Assembly (NCBI GenBank): GCA_002390165.1
Contig: DGOU01000261.1
Location: 41,037-50,202, forward strand
Reading direction: 5' to 3'
Origin: Lutibacter sp. UBA4458
GTDB lineage: Bacteria > Bacteroidota > Bacteroidia > Flavobacteriales > Flavobacteriaceae
DNA length: 9,166 nucleotides
Part shown: positions 1-6,745 of the stretch, piece by piece
Numbering within the stretch: the stretch's first letter is position 1
Layout of the letters: each line of letters begins with the position of its first letter
The notes under the pieces: model-generated
Seen by the model: only the letters and a program-made list of their open reading frames with translations
What the model was told of the DNA's origin: nothing
Databases searched by the model: none
Made by a program: the position numbers and the translations under genes

Positions 1-128
1 ATACTAGTTAAGGTCAAAGCCATAACAACTGTTGTTCCAATTACATGTAATAAACGACAGGTTTTATTTGCATGCTGCGATAAATAAAAAGGATAAAATT
101 CTTTAAATGATGTTATTTTAGTTTCCAT
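1..128 (-). CDS. DUF962 / Mpo1-like membrane protein, N-terminal fragment (cut by window edge)
   Basis: A reading frame opens with ATG at 128-126 and stays open to the left edge, giving 42 complete codons. The start is METKITSFKEFYPFYLSQHA, followed by a segment with NKTCRLLHVIGTT and then a hydrophobic run (VVMALTLT) that looks like the first membrane helix. The FYPFYLSQH-x-N-x(6)-H-x2-GT pattern, with His19, Asn21 and His28, is the N-terminal signature of the DUF962/Mpo1-like family (yeast YGL010w type). Yeast Mpo1 is an ER Fe(II)-dependent dioxygenase acting on 2-hydroxy fatty acids; the role of bacterial members is not established, so no function is transferred here. An in-frame TAA two codons upstream makes this the first possible ATG. 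It starts 37 bases after the receptor gene's stop, on the same strand and with no terminator between, so co-transcription with the receptor is likely. The rest of the protein lies outside the window. Confidence 0.8.
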   Translation of the reverse strand, partial: METKITSFKEFYPFYLSQHANKTCRLLHVIGTTVVMALTLTS

Positions 129-165
129 AATTTATAAAAGCTCTAAATATACACCATTTATTTTT

Positions 166-1965
166 CTAATAAATTCTATATTTAAATCCAACCATTACAT
201 TCCCTTTTGGCATTGGTACCAAATTAGTTTCTGTATAAATTGAATTAAAGATATTATTTGCATTTAACGATAATTCAAACTTAGTTGACAATAAGGCTAA
301 CATTTTAGCATCTAACACATTATAACTTGTTCCATCTGTTCTTTCTACATATCTAAATGCAATATTTTGACGAATTCCTTTAAAAAATTCTGTACTTAAA
401 CTTGTAGTAAATTGATGTTTTAAACTGTTTAAGGAGTATCTTGTAAATGCAACGTTTACATCTTTTATATCATCATTAATATAGTTATAACCTAACTGTA
501 AAATTTGGTTATAATTATTAATTTTAAAGTGATAGTTAATAGTAGTTTCAAAACCTTGTGTAATAACTTTACTAAAGTTTTTAGTTTGCCACTTATCTAC
601 TTCATTCTGTTTTGTCCAATCAATTAAATTATCAGAATTTCTATTAAATAAAGCTAAATTAAAGCGAAAGTTTTGGGTAGTAAAATTCAATCCTATTTCT
701 TCAGACAAGGCAGATTCAGGTTTTAAATCAGCATTTCCTTGAGTTGTTGGACCAACATAAAACATATCGGTAAATGTAGGAACTCTATAAGTATAACCAA
801 TGTTTCCATATACTTTAACCTTGTCAGAAATTCTGTAACCAACTGCTAAACCAGGAAAAGCATTCGTATTAAAATCAGAATAATAACTAACCGCAATTCC
901 AGGAGTTATATCAAGTTTATTCATTTCAAAACGTTGTTCTAAAAACCCAGTTATTACAGTTCTGTTATGATTTCCTAAATTATTACTCACTAAAAAGGTT
1001 CTAGAAACATCCACGCCAATTCCTGTTTTACCTAAAGTTGAATTTAAAACTATGTTAGTTTCTGCACCCATTTTATTTGAAATATGTAAATTACGATAAT
1101 AGGAAGGATTATTTCTTATAAATAAATACATATCTTGATTTCTTTTCCAATAAATTCTAGGTTTAATTACACCTGTTGAAGTTTTATATTTTGAAGAGAT
1201 GGCAACCAAATTAGTTTGAGTTTCTTCATATTGATCGATATATGCCGGGCTTGCATAAAATCCATTAGCTCCAAATTTACGTTGTGCAAAAGAAGCAATT
1301 AATTTATAGTTTTTAATCGATGTTTTTAAAAATGAATTTACATTTTCAAAATCTGTATTGTAACGATAACCATCGGATTTTTGGTAACCAATAGAGGCGT
1401 ATAAATCACTATTTTCATATTTTTGACTTATGGCTGCTAATCCTTTTTTGTTTTGATAAGAGCCATAATTCACATTTAATTTTAAAGCATTTTGATTTAT
1501 TTTTTTTGTGATAATATTTATTGCTCCGGTAAAAGCATTTTGCCCAAACACACGAGCTGCTGGACCTTTAATAATTTCAATTCTTTCAATATTATCTAAA
1601 GGCAACATTGCGTTCATGCTATGATGTCCAGTTTGCACATCATCCATTTTAACACCATCAATTAAAATTAAAATCTGATCAAAATTTCCACCTCTAATAT
1701 ATAAATCTGATTGCATTCCATCAACACCTCGTCTTCTAACATCAACTCCTGCAACCTGTTGCAATAAATCCGTTAAATTAGTTGCTGTTGCATTATTAAT
1801 TTCATCTCGTGAAATATATTTTATAGTTTTAGATGTTTTGCTAAATGGTAAACTTATTCTATTCGTAGATACATTAACTTCTTTTAATTTAATGGTATCA
1901 TTTTGCGAAAAAATTGCATTTGTAGTTAGGATTAAAATTCCTAAAAAAATATATAGTCCCTTCAT
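166..1965 (-). CDS. BtuB-like TonB-dependent outer membrane receptor
   Basis: A complete 599-aa outer membrane active-transport receptor, energised by TonB-ExbBD. Residues 1-21 form a signal peptide (MK, hydrophobic core, end AIFSQ). A Ton-box-like segment, KLKEVNVS, lies near 26-33. The plug domain spans about 43-155, with the IRGG motif (90-93), DGV (103-105), QTGHH (111-115), RIEIIKGPA (128-136) and GAINIITK (147-154). The remainder, about 160-599, has alternating beta-strand character and ends in GFKYRIY with a terminal aromatic, typical of an outer membrane beta-barrel. There is no N-terminal carboxypeptidase-like repeat and no SusD partner nearby, so it is not a SusC-type glycan receptor. 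Length and plug motifs resemble BtuB (cobalamin) and related small-ligand receptors, but the substrate cannot be read from the sequence. The leader between the upstream terminator and the ATG is only about 65 bases, too short for a cobalamin riboswitch. A second ATG 13 bases upstream is out of frame, which supports the start at 1965. Confidence 0.9.
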   Translation of the reverse strand: MKGLYIFLGILILTTNAIFSQNDTIKLKEVNVSTNRISLPFSKTSKTIKYISRDEINNATATNLTDLLQQVAGVDVRRRGVDGMQSDLYIRGGNFDQILILIDGVKMDDVQTGHHSMNAMLPLDNIERIEIIKGPAARVFGQNAFTGAINIITKKINQNALKLNVNYGSYQNKKGLAAISQKYENSDLYASIGYQKSDGYRYNTDFENVNSFLKTSIKNYKLIASFAQRKFGANGFYASPAYIDQYEETQTNLVAISSKYKTSTGVIKPRIYWKRNQDMYLFIRNNPSYYRNLHISNKMGAETNIVLNSTLGKTGIGVDVSRTFLVSNNLGNHNRTVITGFLEQRFEMNKLDITPGIAVSYYSDFNTNAFPGLAVGYRISDKVKVYGNIGYTYRVPTFTDMFYVGPTTQGNADLKPESALSEEIGLNFTTQNFRFNLALFNRNSDNLIDWTKQNEVDKWQTKNFSKVITQGFETTINYHFKINNYNQILQLGYNYINDDIKDVNVAFTRYSLNSLKHQFTTSLSTEFFKGIRQNIAFRYVERTDGTSYNVLDAKMLALLSTKFELSLNANNIFNSIYTETNLVPMPKGNVMVGFKYRIY

Positions 1966-1992
1966 TATTTATATTCATTTTTTAGTAAGGCG

Positions 1993-2000
1993 CAAAGCTA
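1993..2000 (-). promoter_or_regulatory. Probable -7 promoter element (TAGCTTTG) for the receptor unit
   Basis: Read on the minus strand, TAGCTTTG matches the Bacteroidota primary-sigma -7 consensus TAnnTTTG. It sits 27 bases before the receptor ATG and downstream of the intrinsic terminator, where a new promoter would be expected. The implied leader is only about 20 bases and is A/T-rich, without a Shine-Dalgarno motif, as is usual in this phylum. The weak point is the -33 box: no TTG lies about 17-23 bases upstream, and the nearest good TTTG (ending at 2031) is 30 bases away. The assignment therefore rests on one box plus its position. Confidence 0.45.
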
Positions 2001-2031
2001 ATCAATTCTAGATATTTAGTGCTTTTTTAAC

Positions 2032-2064
2032 AAAAAAAAACCGAACAATAATTGTTCGGTTTTT
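2032..2064 (-). terminator. Intrinsic terminator of the rpoB-rpoC-DUF3467 unit
   Basis: Two perfect 10-base complementary arms, 2040-2049 (ACCGAACAAT) and 2051-2060 (ATTGTTCGGT), are separated by one A. In practice they fold as a 9-bp stem with a TAA/TTA triloop. In minus-strand RNA the stem is followed at once by nine U residues (A run at 2032-2040 on the plus strand), the standard form of a Rho-independent terminator. The A and T runs on both flanks can extend the stem by up to four more A-U pairs. They also mean that plus-strand RNA would see a shorter tract of five U, so weak bidirectional action is possible. It lies about 9 bases beyond the DUF3467 stop codon. Confidence 0.9.
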
Positions 2065-2072
2065 ATAATAAT

Positions 2073-2387
2073 TTATGCTTTACCTGTGGGTCCAAAATTC
2101 ATTGGAATTGGAGGTTGTTCATAATCTTTTATTTCTCCATGAGCTTCTTCAAATCTACTAACATTATCTGCTAAAGCTTTAACTAATCTTTTAGCATGTT
2201 GAGGCGTTAAAATTATTCTCGATTTTACTTTTGCCTTTGGTTGCCCTGGCATTACACTTATAAAATCGACTATAAATTCGGATACTGAATGATTTATAAT
2301 TGCCAAATTAGAATAAGTTCCTTCAGCAATATCTTTATCTAACTCAATATTTATTTGTCCTTCTTTATTAGTTTTTTGATCACTCAT
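2073..2387 (-). CDS. DUF3467 family protein encoded directly after rpoC
   Basis: A complete 104-aa acidic, soluble protein with no signal peptide or membrane segment. It is recognisable as DUF3467 from its core, about residues 25-85: YSNLAIINHSVSEFIVDF (25-42), a proline/glycine turn MPGQPKAKV (46-54), the strand SRIILTP (56-62), and an amphipathic helix QHAKRLVKALADNVSRFEEAHG (63-84). A proline-rich tail, PPIPMNF (92-98), closes it. The first 20 residues are charged and probably flexible. The fold implied is a few beta-strands followed by one long helix. Its biochemical role is not known to me. Its ATG begins only 3 bases after the rpoC stop (TAG-ATT-ATG) with no Shine-Dalgarno motif, which suggests translation by terminating or re-initiating ribosomes from rpoC. 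It is the last gene before the terminator, so it should be made together with beta and beta-prime. A role linked to transcription is an inference from position only. Confidence 0.88.
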   Translation of the reverse strand: MSDQKTNKEGQINIELDKDIAEGTYSNLAIINHSVSEFIVDFISVMPGQPKAKVKSRIILTPQHAKRLVKALADNVSRFEEAHGEIKDYEQPPIPMNFGPTGKA

Positions 2388-2390
2388 AAT

Positions 2391-5300
2391 CTATAAATTA
2401 TTTGATTCCATTTCTTCTTTAGAACCTACAATCATATTGTCATATATTCTCATTCCAGTACCTGCAGGAATTCGTTTACCAACAATTACATTTTCTTTCA
2501 ATCCTTGTAAAGTATCCACCTTACCATTAACAGCGGCTTCGTTCAATACTTTAGTAGTTTCTTGGAAAGATGCTGCTGATATAAATGATTTAGTTTGTAA
2601 TGAAGCTCTTGTAATTCCTTGCAAGATTTGCTCAGCAGTTGCAGGTTTTGCATCACGCGCTTCTACTAAGTTTTTATCTTCTCTACGCAAAATAGAATTT
2701 TCATCTCTTAATTGTCTAGCAGTAACTATTTGACCTTCTTTTAAATTTTCAGAATCTCCAGCTATTTCAACTACTTTTTTTCCGAAAATTTCATCATTTT
2801 CCGTAATAAAGTCATTTTTATGAACTAATTGATTTTCTAAGAATAAAGTATCTCCAGAATCAATAATTTTAACCTTACGCATCATTTGACGAACCACAAC
2901 TTCAAAGTGTTTATCATTAATTTTTACACCTTGTAGACGATAAACTTCTTGAATTTCATTTACAATATACTGTTGTACTGCACTCGGACCTTCAATATTT
3001 AATATATCATTTGGCGTAATAGAACCTTCTGAAAGTGGCATTCCTGCTTTTATAAAATCATTTTCTTGAACCAAGATTTGATTAGATAATTTAACCAAGT
3101 ACTTTTTAATTTCTCCAAGTTTTGATTCTACAATTATTTCACGGTTACCACGTTTAATTTTTCCAAAGGAAACAACGCCGTCAATTGCTGCAACTACTGC
3201 TGGGTTAGATGGATTACGAGCTTCAAATAATTCTGTTACTCTAGGTAAACCTCCTGTAATATCCCCTGCTTTACCAGATTTTCTTGGAATTTTAACAATT
3301 ATTTTACCAGTTACAATTTTTTCACCATCTTCAACAATTAAGTGAGCGCCAACTGGCAAGTTATAAGATCTAATAACATTATCATTATCATCTTTAACTA
3401 ATAAAGTTGGTACAACTTTTTTGTTTTTAGATTCAATAATTACTTTTTCTTGGAAACCTGTTTGTTCATCAATTTCAGCAAGATAATTAATTCCTTTATC
3501 TATATTTTCAAATTGAATAGTACCAGCAAATTCAGAAACAATAACTCCATTAAATGGATCCCATTTACAAATTGTGGTATTCTTTTTAAGCTTTTGACCG
3601 TCTTTAACAAAAATTGAAGATCCATAAGGAATATTATGAACACTTAAAACAACTCCTGTTTTTTCATCGGTCATTTTAATTTCTGAAGTTCTTGAAATTA
3701 CAATATCAACATCATTTCCGTCACTATCTTGACCTTTAACTGTTCTTAATTCATCAATAACAGCTTTACCAGCAAATTTACTAATTAAACTATTATCTTC
3801 AGAAATATTACCTGCTACCCCACCAACGTGGAATGTACGTAATGTTAACTGTGTACCTGGCTCTCCAATAGATTGTGCTGCTACAACACCAACTGCTTCA
3901 CCAATTTGAACCATTTTTCTGTTAGACAAGCTATGGCCATAACATTTAGCACAAATTCCTCTTTTTGCCTCACAAGTTAATGCCGATCTAACTTCAACAC
4001 TATCAATACCTGCTTCTTCTACTTCTTTAGAAATTTCATCGTTAATTTCATCTCCTGAAGCAACAATTAATTCACCAGTTTTTAAATCTGTAATATCGTG
4101 TAATGAAACACGTCCAACAATTCTATCGCTTAATGACTCAACAATTTCATCATTTTTCATTAATGGTTTTACTGTTAAACCTCTTAATGTACCGCAATCA
4201 TGTTCATTAACAATAACATCTTGTGAAACATCTACTAAACGTCTAGTTAAATAACCAGCATCCGCAGTTTTTAAAGCAGTATCTGCTAACCCTTTACGAG
4301 CACCGTGAGTAGAAATAAAATATTCTAAAATGGATAAACCTTCTTTAAAGTTAGATAAAATTGGATTTTCAATAATTTCACCTCCACTTGAAGTAGATTT
4401 TTTAGGTTTCGCCATTAATCCACGCATACCTGTTAACTGACGAATTTGTTCTTTTGAACCCCTCGCTCCAGAATCTAACATCATATACACAGAGTTAAAT
4501 CCTTGTTTATCTTCACGTAAACGTTTCATTGAAAGTTCCGTTAATCTATTATTAGTAGATCCCCATATATCAATTACCTGATTGTAACGCTCTTTATTAG
4601 TAAGCATACCCATATTATAATTTGCCATAATATTGTCTACTTGCTTATTAGCATCTGCAATCATTTGTTTTTTCTCTGGCGGAATAATAATATCCCCTAA
4701 ACTAAAGGATAATCCACCTCTAAAAGCAAAATTATATCCCATAGATTTCATATCATCTAAGAATTTACCTGTAGTAGGAACATCCGTTACTTTAAGCACT
4801 CTACCAATAATATCTCTTAAAGATTTTTTGGTAAGTACTTCATTAATAAAACCTGCCTGAATTGGAACTACTTCATTAAATAAAACTCTACCTACTGTAG
4901 TATCAATTATTTTGGTTACAATTTCTCCATTTTTATTAACATCCTTAGTTCTAACTTTAATTTTCGCATTAAGTTCCACTGCTTTTTCATTAAAAGCAAT
5001 GTTTACTTCTTCGGGTGAATAAAAAGTTAAGCCTTCTCCTTTAATTTTTACATCAGCAGAAGAACTTCGCTCTTTAGTCATATAATATAATCCTAAAACC
5101 ATATCTTGAGATGGTACAGTAATAGGAGCTCCATTAGCTGGGTTTAATATATTATGAGAACCTAACATTAACAACTGAGATTCTAAAATAGCTTCAGGTC
5201 CTAATGGTAAATGTACTGCCATTTGATCCCCATCAAAATCCGCATTAAAGGCGGTACATGCTAATGGGTGTAATTGTAATGCTTTTCCTTCAATTAATTT

Positions 5301-6668
5301 TGGTTGAAAAGCTTGAATACCTAAACGGTGTAACGTTGGCGCACGGTTTAATAATACAGGATGTCCTTTTAAAACATTCTCTAAAATATCCCATACTACT
5401 GGTTCTTTTTTGTCTATAATTTTTTTGGCAGATTTAACTGTTTTTACAATTCCTCTTTCAATTAGTTTTCTAATTACAAAAGGTTTGTATAATTCTGCAG
5501 CCATATCTTTTGGAATACCACACTCATATAATCTTAACTCCGGACCAACAACAATAACAGAACGTGCTGAATAATCTACACGTTTTCCTAATAAGTTTTG
5601 ACGGAATCGACCTTGTTTTCCTTTTAATGAATCGGATAATGATTTTAAAGGACGATTAGATTCAGTTTTAACTGCGGATGATTTACGAGTGTTGTCAAAT
5701 AATGAATCTACAGATTCTTGCAACATACGTTTTTCATTACGTAAAATTACTTCTGGAGCTTTAATTTCAACCAATCTTTTTAATCGATTGTTTCTAATAA
5801 TTACTCTTCTATATAAATCATTTAAATCTGATGTAGCAAACCTACCACCATCTAACGGCACTAATGGTCTTAATTCAGGTGGAATTACAGGAATTACTTT
5901 CATAATCATCCATTCAGGACGATTTTCTCTATTTTTATTTGCATCTCTAAAAGCTTCAATTACATTTAATCTTTTTAAAGCTTCTGTTTTACGTTGTTTA
6001 GATGTTTCTGTATTTGCTTTATGACGAAGTTGATAAGAAAGTTCATCTAAATCAATTCGATTAAATAAATCTATTAAACATTCTGCCCCCATTTTTGCAA
6101 TGAACTTTTCAGGGTCAGAATCATCTAAATATTGATTTTCAATTGGGAAAGATTCTAAAATATCTAAATATTCTTCTTCCGTTAAGAAATCCATTTTTTG
6201 TAATGGTTCTCCTTCAGCATTTGTTGCTCCAGCAGGTTGAATTACTACATAACGTTCGTAGTAAATAATCATATCTAATTTTTTAGAAGGTAATCCTAAT
6301 AAATAACCCATTTTATTTGGTAAGGATTTAAAATACCAAATATGAGCTACAGGAACCACTAAATTTATATGCCCTACTCTATCTCTTCTAACTTTTTTTT
6401 CTGTTACTTCAACACCACAACGGTCACAAACAATTCCTTTATATCGGATTCTTTTGTATTTACCACAAGCACATTCGTAGTCTTTTATTGGGCCAAAAAT
6501 TCGTTCACAAAATAAACCATCTCTTTCTGGTTTATGAGTTCTATAATTTATGGTTTCTGGCTTTAGAACTTCTCCTCTAGATTTCTCTAAAATAGATTCA
6601 GGTGAAGCTAAACCAATAGAAATGTTATTGAATTTTTTTACAGTGTATTTATCATTTTTTCTTGCCAT
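2391..6668 (-). CDS. rpoC: DNA-directed RNA polymerase subunit beta-prime
   Basis: The complete 1425-aa largest subunit of RNA polymerase; with beta it forms the active centre and DNA clamp. Seen in order: N-terminal zinc site Cys66, Cys68, Cys81, Cys84; clamp helices (sigma-binding coiled coil) at about 276-325; catalytic NADFDGD motif at 475-481, with the Mg-binding aspartates at 477, 479 and 481; second zinc site Cys825, Cys899, Cys906, Cys909; bridge helix at about 780-815 around His788; trigger-loop RTFHVGG with His947; then a large SI3-type insertion (about 955-1130) before the second trigger helix at ITGGLPR (1137-1143). The second zinc site, bridge helix and trigger-loop His run 11 residues ahead of E. 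coli numbering, so the core is collinear. The frame is open up to an earlier ATG at 6722. I chose 6668 because [13 protein letters not shown] is a normal beta-prime beginning, whereas the extra 18 residues are aromatic-rich and their ATG lies inside a hairpin. It follows rpoB after 77 bases and precedes DUF3467 by 3 bases. Confidence 0.98.
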   Translation of the reverse strand: MARKNDKYTVKKFNNISIGLASPESILEKSRGEVLKPETINYRTHKPERDGLFCERIFGPIKDYECACGKYKRIRYKGIVCDRCGVEVTEKKVRRDRVGHINLVVPVAHIWYFKSLPNKMGYLLGLPSKKLDMIIYYERYVVIQPAGATNAEGEPLQKMDFLTEEEYLDILESFPIENQYLDDSDPEKFIAKMGAECLIDLFNRIDLDELSYQLRHKANTETSKQRKTEALKRLNVIEAFRDANKNRENRPEWMIMKVIPVIPPELRPLVPLDGGRFATSDLNDLYRRVIIRNNRLKRLVEIKAPEVILRNEKRMLQESVDSLFDNTRKSSAVKTESNRPLKSLSDSLKGKQGRFRQNLLGKRVDYSARSVIVVGPELRLYECGIPKDMAAELYKPFVIRKLIERGIVKTVKSAKKIIDKKEPVVWDILENVLKGHPVLLNRAPTLHRLGIQAFQPKLIEGKALQLHPLACTAFNADFDGDQMAVHLPLGPEAILESQLLMLGSHNILNPANGAPITVPSQDMVLGLYYMTKERSSSADVKIKGEGLTFYSPEEVNIAFNEKAVELNAKIKVRTKDVNKNGEIVTKIIDTTVGRVLFNEVVPIQAGFINEVLTKKSLRDIIGRVLKVTDVPTTGKFLDDMKSMGYNFAFRGGLSFSLGDIIIPPEKKQMIADANKQVDNIMANYNMGMLTNKERYNQVIDIWGSTNNRLTELSMKRLREDKQGFNSVYMMLDSGARGSKEQIRQLTGMRGLMAKPKKSTSSGGEIIENPILSNFKEGLSILEYFISTHGARKGLADTALKTADAGYLTRRLVDVSQDVIVNEHDCGTLRGLTVKPLMKNDEIVESLSDRIVGRVSLHDITDLKTGELIVASGDEINDEISKEVEEAGIDSVEVRSALTCEAKRGICAKCYGHSLSNRKMVQIGEAVGVVAAQSIGEPGTQLTLRTFHVGGVAGNISEDNSLISKFAGKAVIDELRTVKGQDSDGNDVDIVISRTSEIKMTDEKTGVVLSVHNIPYGSSIFVKDGQKLKKNTTICKWDPFNGVIVSEFAGTIQFENIDKGINYLAEIDEQTGFQEKVIIESKNKKVVPTLLVKDDNDNVIRSYNLPVGAHLIVEDGEKIVTGKIIVKIPRKSGKAGDITGGLPRVTELFEARNPSNPAVVAAIDGVVSFGKIKRGNREIIVESKLGEIKKYLVKLSNQILVQENDFIKAGMPLSEGSITPNDILNIEGPSAVQQYIVNEIQEVYRLQGVKINDKHFEVVVRQMMRKVKIIDSGDTLFLENQLVHKNDFITENDEIFGKKVVEIAGDSENLKEGQIVTARQLRDENSILRREDKNLVEARDAKPATAEQILQGITRASLQTKSFISAASFQETTKVLNEAAVNGKVDTLQGLKENVIVGKRIPAGTGMRIYDNMIVGSKEEMESNNL

Positions 6669-6708
6669 AATGATGGATTCGAATTTAAAATTGTAAAAAT
6701 ATATTGTA

Positions 6709-6737
6709 AAGTAAAGAGGCATTTTGCCTCTTTACTT
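6709..6737 (-). other. Hairpin in the rpoB-rpoC spacer (possible attenuator or processing site)
   Basis: A perfect 13-bp inverted repeat, AAGTAAAGAGGCA (6709-6721) and TGCCTCTTTACTT (6725-6737), around a 3-base loop. In rpoBC mRNA it forms a stem with loop AAA, starting 8 bases after the rpoB stop codon. The downstream RNA is U-rich but interrupted (UACAAUAUAUUUUU), so it lacks a clean U tract. It cannot be a full terminator if rpoC is to be expressed. Partial termination, an RNase III or 3'-end processing site, or mRNA stabilisation are all possible. The structure is seen directly; its role is inference. Confidence 0.6.
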
Positions 6738-6745
6738 ATTTGTTA

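Noticed and set aside
129..165. Possible separate promoter for the DUF962 gene (TATATTTA on the minus strand)
   Set aside because: It misses the final G of TAnnTTTG, no -33 box is visible, and the 37-base gap fits simple co-transcription with the receptor.
1966..2072. Riboswitch or small RNA upstream of the receptor
   Set aside because: Half of this interval is the terminator of the previous unit; the remaining roughly 65 bases show no further stem and are too short for a cobalamin or TPP riboswitch.
2437..2733. 98-aa plus-strand open frame
   Set aside because: It lies wholly inside rpoC on the opposite strand and has no recognisable domain; its composition is that of a reverse-complement shadow.
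4633..6024. Plus-strand open frames at 4633-4860 and 5689-6024
   Set aside because: Both are antisense to strongly conserved parts of rpoC and resemble no family; they are shadows of the rpoC codon pattern.
6690..6710. Direct repeat ATTGTAAA at 6690-6697 and 6703-6710 in the rpoB-rpoC spacer
   Set aside because: Eight bases repeated once in an A/T-rich spacer can easily arise by chance, and there is no third copy to suggest an operator.
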